Assembly (NCBI GenBank): GCA_035771175.1
Contig: CM069613.1
Location: forward strand, 7,989,501-8,053,500
Length of the DNA stretch: 64,000 nucleotides
Source of the DNA: Paratinospora sagittata
Taxonomy: Eukaryota > Streptophyta > Magnoliopsida > Ranunculales > Menispermaceae
Direction of reading: 5' to 3'
The notes beneath the pieces were generated by a model that saw only the letters and a program-made list of their open reading frames with translations, did no database searches and was not told where the DNA came from. Every line of letters starts with the position of its first letter. Position 1 is the stretch's first letter. Below are positions 34,247-46,332 of this stretch, one piece after another. A program made the translations under genes and the position numbers.

Positions 34247-37200
34247 TTTTTTGGCACCGTTGCAGGGGATTGGTGCTAAAAATCACTTTTTACTAGTCTC
34301 GAGTTTAATTTACTTAAGTTAGGGTTTTTCATGATTAAAACATCTAGTTATAAATCTTTATTGTTGTTCATGTAGAAACATCCTTTAGGGTTACAAGTCG
34401 CATTAATTAGGGTTTTGTATTGCATGCTTGTTTGATAAGATTTTGTTTGCGATCAATTTTTTCATAAATTACTAGTAAAAGGGCACGTCCCCAATTAAGA
34501 TCAGGGGTGGATTTCATCACGACTCCTGACCTTAAATTAGGTTAACCACCATCTATGCGTGTACCTAAGCTAGTAGATTAGGCTAATTAAAATCAAATAT
34601 AAACCGACCTTAGGTTTTGTACCGAGCTCATTAGAAAAAAATTGGGCATAAATTGCACCAATTTCGCTGGATTGGGCTAGTTTGTCTACAAAAGCCTTGT
34701 CCTCGGTAACATTGAATTGTGAAAAATGAAGTAGCTTTGCTACTCTAGGAGTCAGGAACTTAAGCGGGACCTTTGTGACCCCACCCTACTGTTCGCCCAG
34801 TTAGATGTCCAAGAGGTGGGGGGGGGGGGGCGAATTGAAAAAATTGCAGGTTATACCTTTTAATAATAAACACAGAAAAAGTAATAGAAAATAACAATGA
34901 TGAACAAAAGAACACAAATGATTTATAGCGGTTGGACTCTTGCTTACCTCCACTTCGATTAGGATTTTCTCAAACTTCACTAACCAATCCTCTTAACGGG
35001 TGAGGATTAAACCGTTACAGATTTCTCAACTTCCGGGTGTGAGAACAACTGTTACACAGTGAGCTAAACCAAGCTCAAGTGACTCCCCATCACTTCACAA
35101 TAAACAATACATATATGAAATGTCAATTCCCTTACACAATCAAAGTAAATGACTTACAGAGCAAATTAACCTCAAATGAATTTGTTCAACAAATGGATAA
35201 AGTTTAAGCTCGACTGACAATGAGGTTACCTTTTTTGCCTTCGTTGGACTTTCAAAGATTTTGAAATCACAAGCGATAAATCCAAAAAGCTTTTGAATCG
35301 AAATATGTAACAATACTTTTGTTCTCTTTTCAAAGATAAAAATCGACTAAATTTCAAAGAGTTTTGAGCGCAAATTTCAAGTATTTTATGTATGTATGAG
35401 CAACGACTTAAGTTGCATATATATAAAATGTGTTAGGGTTTCAATCTCCCTGAAACCCTAGAACTTTAATTTCAATTTCAAATGCAACGGATAAGTTTAT
35501 TCACCGAAATAGAGTTAACAAAGATGTTGAAAATTTCTGTCAAAATTGTGTTTACACGAAAATAACAAAATCTCAGAAAGTTGATAGTTCACATAGATGA
35601 AACAATTGTTTTTCTAACACGTGATTATGAGCGTCCTATAGCTCTTACAACGTCCTGCAAAGTTAAAGTCCAAAAGACACAACTTGCTTTTGAGCGTTCT
35701 GAAGTAACAGTAGCATCTTGAAAGAATGTCAACTCGAGAGTGAGTTGAACTCAGTCAGTTCAAGGAGGGCTTTACTTTACTTGAGTGTCCTATAAGAACT
35801 TGCTCCCAGATTTTCCAGAAATCTTGAGCGTCCTGTAACGATAGGAGCATTTTGCAGTGTAGGCTTGAATTTTAAGTGAATTGGCCACTGCTTGAGCGTT
35901 GTGAGTGTCCTACTTGACACTCATAAAAATTTAATTATTTTTCCATTTTGAAATCCGATGAAATAAATCAATCTTTATACACTTCATATTAAATCAAATG
36001 AACAAAGATCATTTAGAGAGTTTGAAATTCATTTGAAACCATTCGAATCAATCAATCAAACTCATTTTCATCGAGAATCGAAATCATGAAACTTTATGAA
36101 AAATTCATTTTGAAAACTTTGATAAAACGATGAATTTGCTGAATGCGAATCAACTGAAGCTTTACAAACCTAAGATAGTCTAAACAAACTAAGAAGTAAT
36201 TACAGTAGCCTCTAATGCTTGAGCTTTGTCCAACGCGATCTTCATTTGACTTGATAACTCTTTAGCAAGCTTTTGCATTAAGCTACATATATCATCATCA
36301 TATAGAATATGACTTGAGATGTGGTTTGTAATCATCAAAATATCTCTCATGGGTCATGAGGGTTAATGTAGTACCACCTACCACCTAGAGGCTCACCTAG
36401 TCAATTGGTTTGAAACACCGGGTTGGAGGCTTATGGCATTTTTCATAGGAGCTGTCTAGTTATTTTTAGGTGTGAGTCATACCCATTGATTTCATTGATT
36501 TGTGGAGTTGTGTGCTAGTATCACTAGGTTTTTTTTGTTGATTTCCTTAAGTCTAGGTCCATATTAGGTTCAGTCATTGTTTAATATGGGTCTTAGTTGT
36601 CCAAATTTAGGGTCATTTCTCATTTGTCAAGTGTAGGTCTAGCTTAGTTTAGGTAGATGCCCTATTAAGGGCTTGGGATCCATCATATAACCCTTATAAT
36701 GAGGTTTGTTTAATATGTTCAGGCCCAACCCATCATAGTGGTCTTTGCCCACATAGTTCATCTTATCATGCGTATCATTGGGATCAAGCATATTGGGGCC
36801 AAATTAATGTATGTGATGCACATGGGAACCCTACCAATAACTTCTACTCAGAGTCCTATCATCAAAGTTATGGTAGCTACCCAGACTCTTATTGGCCTGA
36901 ATGTTCCCATTTAGGAGGCTTATACAATGATCTCATAACACAACCCTCTCCTTGTTATTATACCCCACTTGAGTCATTGCCCCAACAACACATAGGGTCA
37001 CCTTTGGAAGATACCATGTATTTACTTATGGAGAGTACCCTTCAGTTTCAAATTCAAACTAAACAATTTCAAACTGAAACTACAAAATCTTTAGAAAAGT
37101 TGACAATAAAATTGGGTCAAATAATTGAAAACTTTGAATAAGAGAAAGGTCCATACTTTAGTCAGCCCAAACCTAGTTTAAAAGATAAATATGAACCTAT

Positions 37201-37690
37201 CTTGAGTCTGAATATTGAACTAACATGCGAAGAGGTTCTCCATAATTAGGTATACTTGACTGCAGAGTCTCATAATCTTGAGAATAAGCAAAGCATTTTG
37301 ATAGGTACCATAGGTAGGGAACTCCTTGTGGTTAATACCCTCGAGCCAGTATGTGAAAACCCTTATGTATCTATACCCTTAGCTTCTTAGGTTAAAGGGT
37401 TCTTCGATAAGGTTGACGAGTCCTCTGATCATATTGGTCTCATTATTATTGACTTTCAACCTATTCCAAAAACTACTAAGCAAATTGCTATCATTTTGGG
37501 TTTATTTCAATATTCTAAGCCCAAAAAGTTTTACCCCAAATGTGATAGTTATATTCGACACTTTATTAATAGTTCTTGTGAGTTGTATACTCTGTAGAGG
37601 TGGATTAAAAGACTATGAATTGTCTGGATGGCCAGGGCAGCCACCTGATTGATCTTGCCCATAGGTTACTTTGCCCTCCCAATCAGGTGG
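34247..37690 (+). mobile_element. Degenerate Gypsy (Athila/Tat-like) internal region, interrupted by a Copia solo LTR
   Basis: It starts with TTTTGGCACCGTTGCAGGGGA (34247-34267), close to the TTGGCGCCGTTGCCGGGGA primer-site motif typical of Athila/Tat elements. From about 37020 to 37600 a gag-like stretch with stops reads STLQFQIQTKQFQ, KSLEKLTIKLGQIIENFE and KPKKFYPKCDSYIRHFI. A purine tract CAGGTGGGGAGGGTG lies at 37680-37695. No polymerase is left. The solo LTR at 34790-36376 interrupts the leader. Confidence 0.5.
34790..36376 (-). mobile_element. SIRE-like Copia solo LTR (1,587 bp), TSD CCTAC
   Basis: Plus-strand borders are TGTTCGCCCAGTTAGATGTCC and GGTTAATGTAGTACCA, with CCTAC at 34785-34789 and 36377-36381. 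It is the reverse complement of the LTRs at 40990-42516 and 62364-63979 and ends exactly where those do. A run of 13 G is present at 34818-34830. No internal region remains. Confidence 0.9.
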
Positions 37691-37887
37691 GGAGGGTGTA
37701 GTTTAGGAATTTAGAAAAAAAAAGTAATTTTTAGGTTAGGAACTAGGATTTTTCTTTTCCAGATAAAATAAAATTTAGGAATTTTTCTTAGTTGCTTATA
37801 AAAAAAATAGAAATAAAAAATGTCAAAAATTGTAAAAAAAAAAAATAAGAGTTTGTGTTTCAGAAAGTGTTCACAATTACAAGCTTG

Positions 37888-38096
37888 TTTTTTTTTTTTT
37901 TTGTCCTAATTCCTCTAGTGTCCTCAGCTAACCCCTTTGCGAGAGGAAGACTAATCTGGAACTCGATGCCCCGATAGGGTGGATAGCTAGCACCTCCCCA
38001 TCAGTGCATGTCGTAATGGGGCTTGAACCCGTGACCAGATCCCTCAACCCACTAAGACGCAACTGCCCTCACCAACTGCGCTGCAACTCTATGGGT
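37888..38096 (-). mobile_element. tRNA-derived SINE with 9-bp TSD
   Basis: Minus-strand element of about 209 bp beginning ACCCATAGAGTTGCAGCGCA. A pol III box A-like GCGCAGTTGGTGAGGGCAG and a box B GGTTCAAGCCCC are about 50 bp apart. It ends in an A15 tail (T run 37888-37902 on the plus strand). Target copies ACAAGCTTG (37879-37887) and ACAAACTTG (38097-38105) flank it. This is the standard plan of a plant SINE; the tRNA ancestor is not identified. Confidence 0.85.
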
Positions 38097-38105
38097 ACAA
38101 ACTTG

Positions 38106-38581
38106 TTCACTTAAGTGTAAAGCTTTTTAATTCAAGGCACAATGGTGAAAATTATTAATTGGCCTATGAAGGGGATGTTTGAAAGTATGAGTCTGAATCA
38201 TACAACTTTTATAATGAAAAGATAATTATGAACTCCTTAAATTACACTCACATCTGACTAAGTCTAAAATTATGTTTTATTATTAATAAGTGGTTTTTCG
38301 CAAGCCTATAGAGTAGAAAGTTGAGCAATGTTTCAAGAACCGATTTATTAGCTTCATGAAGTAGACTAAATATATATATACCTATTTTAATATTTATACA
38401 TGAAATAGGAAGAAAAATAAAGGAAAGAAAAAGTTATATCTATTAAGTTTTAAAGCATCTTGAGTTGGTGTGCAAGATGAATATGGCACATACATGTGTG
38501 TGTACACACTTAAATAGCTTATGAAGTTTTAAGGCATTTTGAGTTGGTGTGCAAGATGAATGTAGCAGATAATGCGTTCAT
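38106..38581. other. Unclassified spacer with a two-copy repeat
   Basis: TTGAGTTGGTGTGCAAGATG occurs at about 38461 and 38539 within a 76-78-bp duplicated unit (38450-38577). Nothing else is recognised. Confidence 0.5.
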
Positions 38582-39378
38582 TGTAATACCCTAGGTTTGC
38601 ACAAAAAAAAACCAAAAAAAACTTCGAGCAAGGTGCCCGAACCTTCGGGCACCTTTTTTTCCTATTTAAGAACCCCCTCCTAATTTCTCATACTAAAATC
38701 ACTTCTCCTTGTGATTTTTCTTCTCTCTCTCTCACTCATCATGAGTTTTTGTCTTCTCTTTTCGAGACTCTCTTCGCGGTGCAACGCTGTTCTGCTCAGG
38801 GGAAGGCGCCAGTTCGAGAGAAGAGTTTTTATCTGAAAGTAGGGAACGAAATATAGGTTTGCGTGTCTTATAACTTTTATTAAAGTTTACATTCATTTAT
38901 CATTATATTTACTATTTATTTACACTGTATTATTGCGTATAATGTTTATACATATCATACTTATGCTTGTATATTTGTAATTCATGTATTACATTGTTGC
39001 TATGCCGGATTAGTGGTCAATCTGACTCAACCAAACTCAGTCTTGTCCTCAGTAACTTTAAATAGTGAACGAGAGGCAACGTGCTGCTCTAAACGATTGG
39101 TATTTAAGTAGACCTCGTGTCTCACCTCTCAAACTGGAGACTGATCTGGTTGGACGGGGTGCAAGTTTTTGGGCCTACATTTTATATCCTTTGTATTATT
39201 CATTGGAGATTTTGGGAGGATGTTTCCTTAACTATTTTATGTACAAATATATTCTGAAATTAATGAAGTCAGACTTGTACTTAATCGTATTTTCGCACAC
39301 TCGGTTATTGTTATAATGCATTCACGCCCCGTCCGTGAGTGTCCCGTCGGTTTAGGCGTGTCCGGGCGGGGTGTGACA
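38582..39378. mobile_element. LTR-like sequence (about 797 bp), no TSD
   Basis: Starts TGTAATACCCTAGG and ends GGCGGGGTGTGACA, matching the TG..CA borders and CCC/GGGTG-rich ends of Gypsy LTRs. It includes a perfect 12-bp hairpin at 38630-38655 and CT-rich leader-like sequence. The 5-bp flanks do not match, so it may be truncated or old. No coding region. Confidence 0.5.
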
Positions 39379-40006
39379 TGCCACCTTTGAAGGTAGTCAC
39401 TATAAGAGTTTGGAGCCAATTCTCCTATTTCTTGTAGGGAGTGATCAAGACTTTGTCATCCTTGTATAAATTTGGTTTGGATTGAAATCATATGTTTAAC
39501 TAAATACGAGGGTATAAGGTGAACAACTAAATTTTTAACTAAATACTCAAGGGTATAAGTCAAACAACACATTACACAAAGGATTTAGAATTTTTACTTG
39601 AATTATGAGAGTTTTATGCCTTAAGACTAAGAAATTTTTAAGAACTAGATGGTCAATGAACACTTATAACCTATGCCTTGATTGATTAAGAATAATGCTT
39701 GTAAATTAGATTGTGAAAATGAACTAGTATGTAGGAGTCGTTGTAGTATTCTTTGGATTTTAGAGTCGCAGTTTTTGCTAGGGACTGACAGAATGCTAGT
39801 GAGGGTGCAATATCACAAAAATCCACAACCTTAGAATCCTATAAAGAAATAACTAATTAGAAAATATCATAAAATTTTGAGGGCAAAATAGTAGATACAC
39901 CTAATTGGTAATAATCATTAAAGTCCAAGGGTAAAATGGTAAATTTTCCTAACAACGACATTATGGGGTTTGACAATAAAATGGCTCTAACAACCATATA
40001 TGTGTT
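39379..40006. other. Unclassified AT-rich spacer
   Basis: No gene or repeat recognised. The truncated Copia copy starts abruptly near 40007. Confidence 0.5.
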
Positions 40007-40989
40007 GTGTATAAATCCATCGATCCCAAATTATATAGAAACATGATTGGAAGTTTACTTTATCTAACAGCTAGTAGACCAGACATTATGTTCGGTGTAT
40101 GTCTTTGCGATAGATTTCAATCGAATCCCAAAGAATCTCATCTTAAGTGTCTTAAAAAAATCTTTCAATATATCAGTGGAACAAGTGATCTAGGCATTTG
40201 GTATCCCAAAGGTACATCCTTTGATCTCAAAAGCTCTATAAACTCCGACTATGCTGGCAGTTTAATCGATAAGAAAAATACCTATGAATTTTGTCACTTT
40301 TTGGGAAATTCTTTAATTTCTTGGTTTAGTAAAAAGCAACATTTAGTCGCATTATCCACAGCTAAAGTAGAATATGTAGCTGTTGGTAGCTGTTGTTCTC
40401 AAGTTTTATACATGAAACAACAAATTCAAGACTACCAAATTCAAATTGATTGTGCTAAAATATTTTGTGACAATAGCAGTGCCATAAACATTTCCAAACG
40501 TTCTGTTTTTCACTCAAGAACCAAGCATATTCAAATAAGACATCACTTCTTGAGATATCATGTGCAAAAAGTAGATGTGAAATTAACTCATATCAGAACT
40601 AAAGATCAGTTTGCTGATATCTTTAATAAAGCCTTACCCAAAGACCAATTTGTTTCCATAAGGAGGGAATTAGGAATGTTTTCAGAATCAAATTTGTGAA
40701 TGATTGAGTAATATTTTGATGCTTAATTACCATATATTATCACATATATTATCAAATACTCTCTATCCCATAAGGACGTTGTCCCTCACTTTTTGATGTT
40801 TTCAAAAGGGGGAGAAGAGAAGGAGAAGAGAAGAGGTTAGAAGCAAGATTGCAAGATTGCAAGATTGCAATTTTCAAAAGAGAATTATATTGTTTTACCA
40901 TTCATAATCTGCATTTGCATGCATTCATACATCTTAGCTTGCTTCAAGGCCTAAAGTAATACGTTTGAAATCATCAAAAATGGGAAGAT
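40007..40989 (+). mobile_element. 5'-truncated SIRE-like Copia copy: end of RT, RNase H and 3' purine tract
   Basis: An open frame of 230 codons (40007-40699) starts within the end of RT (IDPKLYRNMIGSLLYLTASR) and runs through RNase H: WFSKKQHLVALSTAKVEYVA, IFCDNSSAINISKRSVFHSR and the C-terminal LGMFSESNL. It is nearly identical to 48285-48420 plus 61531-62081. The first part of the element has been lost. A purine-rich region (AGAGAAGGAGAAGAGAAGAGG, three GCAAGATT repeats) and GGGAAGAT lead directly into the LTR at 40990. The frame lacks everything needed for activity. Confidence 0.85.
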
Positions 40990-42516
40990 TGTTACTATAT
41001 TAACCCTCTTGACCCATGAACGATCTTTTGATGATTACAAACCACATCACAAACGATATTTCATAGTTACATTATGATGAAGAAACATCAATCTCTTATG
41101 TCAAGAATGGAAGATCAAGCTATGGACAATGATCAAGCATCTAAGGATATTGCAACTACTTTCAATTTGCTTAGATTGTGTTTAGGATTGTAGAATCTTA
41201 GTTTGCCTTGTTCAACAAATTCATTTCATCTCTTGAATCTTCGAAAATTAATTTTTCATAAAGTTCAAGCTTTTGATTCTTGAGTTTGATTGTTCCAAAC
41301 ATTTTTCAAATACATTTCGAACTCTATGAATGGTTTCAAAATAATTGATTTGATCCGTAATGTGCAAAATCATTTTGATTTGATCGAATTTCAAATTAAA
41401 AAATCAGTTGAATTTCTGTTAAGCGTCGAGCAGGACGCTCATGGCGTTCAAGACGCTCAAACAGTGGCCAGTTCACTTAAAATCAGGCTTACACTGTAGG
41501 ACGCTCAAGATTTCTGAAAAAATCTTGGAGCATAGTCCAGCAGGACGGTCAAGATTTTAGGGAAATCTTGAAGCACAGTCCAGTAGGACGCTCAAGCTCA
41601 GTAGCACTCTCTTGAAATTCCCTGAGCACAATTCAACTAATTGGTTGACCATCTTTCAAGACGTTATTGTTGCAATAGAACGCTCATGCGTAAGTATCAG
41701 AAAAGGTTGTCTCGTTTGTGCGAACTATCAACTTTCTGAGACTTTGCTGTTTTCGTGTAAACACTATTTTGACAGAATTTCTCAACATTTTTGTTAACTC
41801 TATGAAAGAACTTATCTGCTGCATTTGAATTTCAAACGATGCATTTAGGGTTTTTGGGAGATTGAAACCCTAACACTTTTCAATATATTTGAAACTTAGA
41901 GTCATTGCTCAACACACATATCTTGAGAAATATTTTGTGCCAAAACTCTTTGAAGCTTAATCGTCTTTCTCTATTGAAAAGATCAAAATCATTGTTACAT
42001 ACTCTGATCTGAAAAAGCTTTATGGATTTACTTTTCGAGATTTCAAATTCTTTGAAAAATCCAACGAATGCTAGAGGAGGATCCTCATTGTCAATCGAGC
42101 TAAGATTCTTATCATTTTTTGAACATTGGTAACTGATGTTCATCTGATTTGTAAGTTGTTTATTTATTTTGATTTTGTGTAAAGGAATCATTATTTAAGA
42201 TTTGTATTGTGACGGGGAGTCACTTGAGCTAGTGTTGCTCATTTTGTAACGATACTTCTCACACCCGTGAAGTTGAGAAAATTGTAACGGTTTAATCCTC
42301 ACCCAGTCAAGAGGATTGATTAGTGGAGTTTGAGAAAATCCTAATGAGGGAGATTAGGTAGTGGAGATAGGCAGAAGTCGAACCACTATAAATCAGTTGT
42401 GTCCCTTTGATTATTTACTTCTATTTTAGTGGTCATTTAACTATTTTTTAAAGAAAGGTAAAACTTGCAATTTTTCCAATTCATCCCCCCCTCTTGGACA
42501 TCTAACTGGGCCAACA
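40990..42516 (+). repeat. SIRE-like Copia LTR A (shared by two tandem copies)
   Basis: 1,527 bp, starting TGTTACTATATTAACCC and ending ACTGGGCCAACA. It serves as 3' LTR of the truncated copy at 40007-40989 and as 5' LTR of the copy at 42517-62363. A degenerate primer site GTGGTAACAAAG follows at once. It contains several GGACGCTCAAG-type motifs (about 41420-41600). Confidence 0.88.
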
Positions 42517-42569
42517 AGTGGTAACAAAGTAGGTTACCTATCAAAATGTCTAACAATCTTTGATTATCC

Positions 42570-43547
42570 ATGGCAGGACAAAGTTCAAAGGACACTATCT
42601 TAGGTGAAGGTCACTTTACAAACAGACCACCATTTTTTATGGGAGAAAATTATCTCCATTGGAAAACTAGGATTATATTTTATCTTATAGCCCAAGACCT
42701 AAAATCGTGGGACGTTGTGACAAAAGGTTGTCCAAAACCTACCAAAATTGTAGACGGTATAGTAGTTCCCAAAGAGTTTGATGAGTAGAATGCCAAAGAG
42801 ACAAAAAAAGAGTTGTTATATTGCCAAGCCGTGAATATTCTGTTTTGTAGCTTGTCTAGAGATGAATTTAATTGGATTAGTGCTTGTGAAACAACTAAAG
42901 AAATTTGGGAAAAGCTTGAAGTAACCCATGAAGGAACATTGCAAGTCAAAAAGGCTACGTTGCAAATGCTATTAGAAACCTATGGGACCTATAGGATGGA
43001 GGAACTTGAGTCAATCGCTGAGGCAATTGCATGATTTACAAAAAATGTTAATGAGATGAAAACCTTAGGCAAAGTGTCTGATCAAGAAGAGATAGTTAGG
43101 AAATTTCTAAGAAGTTTGCCCAAAATATGGGAACCTAAAGCTATCGCCATTGAGGAAGCTAAAAACCTAGCCGAGTATACCTTTGATGAACTATGTGGTT
43201 CATTAATGGTACATGAACATAAACTGAAAAGTTTTCAAGTCCAGTCCAAAGTAGAATATAAAGGAAAGAAAACCATAACCTTAAATGTCAATACCAAATC
43301 AGAAAGCTCTTCGGAAGAAGAAAATACTGATGAGGGCATAACAATGTTGTCTAGAAAGTTCAATAAGATCATTAGAAGAAAAGGAAAAGTAAGCTCAAAC
43401 CAAAAATTCCACGAAGGAAAGAAGTTTGGAGTAAAACGTATTGAATTAATATGCTTTGGTTGCAACAAACTAGGTCAAGTTAAAAATGAATGTCCCAACA
43501 AATACAAGAAAATTCCAACTCAAGAAGGAAGAACAAGAAGGTGCTAA
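42570..43547 (+). pseudogene. SIRE-like Copia gag with degenerate zinc knuckle
   Basis: From the ATG at 42570 the gag reads NRPPFFMGENYLHWKTRII, then the DUF4219/UBN2-type region with WISACETTKEIWEKLEVTHE and EIVRKFLRSLPKIWEPKAIA. In-frame stops lie at about 42786 (TAG) and 43033 (TGA). The first zinc knuckle is CFGCNKLGQVKNEC (about 43450-43490); the His of the CCHC pattern is Gln. It is a defunct nucleocapsid precursor. Its C-terminal tail continues with stops to about 43980. Confidence 0.82.
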
Positions 43548-44174
43548 AAGCCACATGGGACGATACAAGTAAAAATGAAAGTGAATTAGACTAAGACCAC
43601 AACAAAACTGTTATTTGTCTTATGGAAAATACCAAGGTAAAACCTGAACCATTTGATGATTGTGATGATCTATTTAATTCTCTTGACTATGACATTATTA
43701 AGACCAATCTAGATACAGAAGTTAAGAAAAATGCCAAGCTCAAAAGTAGCTTAAAGGAAGCTCTTGAACAGGTTGAATCTTAACAAGAGAACCTTAATGA
43801 ACTGTCCCTAGATAATGAACAACTTACAAAGTTGGTTGATTGGTTGAAGAGTGAAAATGAAACACTCAAAAAGAATGTTGAAGACTTGACCAATGTAGTA
43901 CACAAATTTACCCAGGGTCAAAAAATGTGCATTTGACAAAGCTAGAATAAGACACACCCAAGGGTCAAAACAAAATGATTATAATACCTTGCTGACCAAA
44001 AGACCTACATGCCATAAATGCAATAGAAAAGGTCACACTATGTTGAGGTGTACATTTGAAAAAGTGAAAAAGAGGAAGTTAACATGGGTAGAAAAGAATG
44101 TTCTTATTGATGCTAACATGCATGAACCCAAAGAAACATGGGTACCAAAATCTAGAGTATTTTACGTCTTGTAG
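43548..44174 (+). pseudogene. Gag C-terminal coiled region and second zinc knuckle
   Basis: A lysine/glutamate/leucine-rich stretch (LKEALEQVES, LVDWLKSENETLKKNVEDL) looks like a coiled coil and contains stops. At 44012-44065 a second, intact CCHC motif CHKCNRKGHTMLRC appears. Long gag tails of this kind occur in SIRE/Maximus-type Copia elements. Confidence 0.7.
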
Positions 44175-45875
44175 ATGGATAAAATTGAAGATACATGGTA
44201 TCTTAATAGTGGGTGTTCAAGACACGTGACTGAAGACAAGTCAAAATTCTTGTGCATGAAAAGAAAGAAAGGAGGGAACGTGACGTTCAGAGACAACAAT
44301 AAAGGTGAAATTGCTGGTATTGGTATGATTGGTAACGATTCTCTTTCTATATCTGATGTTTTTTATGTTAAGGGCTTAAAATATAATCTTTTGAGCATAA
44401 GTCAATTATGTGACAAGGGTTATGGAATATTCTTTGAAGCAAATAGGTGCATTATTAAGCATTCTAATGATTTAATTGCATTCATAACATCTAGACATAA
44501 GAATGTGTATTGCACAAACCTTGATGATATGAGAAAACAAAATGTTTCATGTTTGAGTGTTATAACTTGTGATGATGCCTAACTTTGGCATAGAAGACTA
44601 GCACATGCTAGTATGGATAACATATCTAGACAAGTTAAGAACGATCGTGCCAAAGGTATTCCTAAGGAAGTATACTTGAAAGACAAGGTTTGTGAACCAT
44701 ATCAATTAGGCAAGCATACCAAATCATTATTTAAGAGCAAGAAATACTTATCTACTACTAAAGCTCTAGAATTGATTCACATGGATCTTTTCGAACCAAC
44801 ATGAACCCAAAGTTTAGGAGGTAAACCATATGCATTTGTTATCGTTGACGATTTTACACGATTTACATGGGTATTGTTTCTAGCCCATAAGCATGAAGTG
44901 TGTGATTTGTTTATTAAATTTTGTCGAACAGTAGAAAATGAAAAGGGATACAAAATTACTATCATTAGGAAGGATAGAGGTGGAGAATTTGTAAACAAAA
45001 GTCTTGAAGGCTTCTGTACTATACAAGGTTACACCCGTCATCTTTCAACCCCTAGAACACCACAATAAAATGGTGTAGTAGAAAGAAAAAATAGAACACT
45101 TCAGGAAATATGTAGAACCATGCTTAGTAAATACAATGTAGCTACTTATTTTTGGGCAAAAGCAATTAATACGGCTTGTCATGTTATAAACAGAACAATG
45201 ATTAGGAGAAAAATGAAAAAGACTCCATATGAATTAAGAAAGGGTAGAATACCCAACATTAGTTACTTTAGAGTATTTGGATGTAAATGTTTCATATTGA
45301 ATGACAAAGACAATTTGGACAAGTTTGAAGCAAAATCTGATATAGGAATTTTCTTAGGATATTCTTCTCACAGTAGAGCATATAAAGTATTCAACAAAAC
45401 AACTAAGGTCGTTGAAGAATCTATTCATGTAAACTTCAATAAAGAAGACTCTAGAAAGGGTGTTGAAAGTGAAATCAATGGAATTCATATTGATGATGAT
45501 GATGATCCTAGAGTTTTACAAAATCCTGAAATCAATGATGAAACCCCATTAAAAGCTTCAAAGAACTCTAGATTACTTCTAAGGCACCTCAAAAATCAAA
45601 TCTTAGGTGATCCAACTAAAAGTGTATCAACAAGATCTTCAATTCATAAAGATCTTGTATCTCAAATTGAACCTACCAAGGTAGAGGATGCACTGAAGGA
45701 TGAGAACTGGACTCTTACTATGCAAGAAGAGCTAGGACATTTTATCCGAAACAAAGTTTGGGAATTAGTTTCTAGACCATCTCACCAAACTGTTATTGGT
45801 ACAAAATGGGTATTTAGAAACAAGAAGGATGAACAAGGTGTGGTTATCCGAAACAAAATTAGATTGGTTGCCTAA
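44175..45875 (+). pseudogene. SIRE-like Copia protease, GAG-pre-integrase and integrase
   Basis: Protease region: WYLNSGCSRHVTEDKS, where the catalytic Asp of the DSG motif is Asn. GAG-pre-integrase: LWHRRLAHASMDNISR, preceded by a TAA at 44580-44582. Integrase: first Asp in LIHMDLFEP, second in IIRKDRGGEFV, Glu in NGVVERKNR. A TGA interrupts after LFEPT near 44803, and a TAA stands directly before NGVVERKNR near 45066. From 45120 to 45875 a long open stretch covers the integrase tail (YFRVFGCKCFILNDKDNLDK) and the RT start (VIGTKWVFRNKKDEQG), ending in a TAA after RLVA. Confidence 0.83.
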
Positions 45876-46332
45876 GGGTATAACCAAGAAGACGACATTG
45901 ACTATGAAAAAGCCTTTGCCCCAGTAGCAAGAATAAAATCAATTAGAATGCTACTTGCTTATGCTTGCTATAAAACTTTCTCTTATATCAAATGGACGTG
46001 AAAAATGCCTTTCTAAATGACCATATCAATGAAGAGGTATATATGGAACAACCTCCAAGTTTTGAGGACTCTCAAAACTCAGAACATTTATTCACACTCC
46101 ACAAAACATTGTATGGATTGAGACAAGTGCCTAGAGCCTGGTATGATAGGCTTAGTTCATTTCTTTTAGAGCATAACTTTTATATAGGAAAGTATATAAA
46201 AGTTAGATCCCACCTTATTCATCAAACACCAAAAGTCTAATATGCTACTCATTCAGATATATTTGGATGATATCATTTTTGGTGCCTCAAACAAAAATTT
46301 GTGTGATGAGTTTTCTAAACTCATGCAAGATG
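45876..46332 (+). pseudogene. SIRE-like Copia reverse transcriptase, first part
   Basis: Continues with YEKAFAPVARIKSIRMLLAY, QMDVKNAFLNDHINEEVYME and LHKTLYGLRQVPRAWYDRL, with frame changes near 45985 and 46190. The catalytic box region reads IYLDDIIFGASNKN, so YxDD is present as YLDD. It stops at EFSKLMQ, where the solo LTR with TSD AGATG is inserted; RT resumes at 48089. Confidence 0.83.

Noticed and set aside
34818..34830. G13 run as a functional G-quadruplex
   Set aside because: A single homopolymer in a solo LTR; the sister LTRs have only six to seven consecutive C at this place, so length is slippage or sequencing noise.
38630..38660. Rho-independent terminator
   Set aside because: It looks like one (GC hairpin plus T run), but the setting is a plant LTR-like sequence transcribed by pol II, so a bacterial terminator makes no sense.
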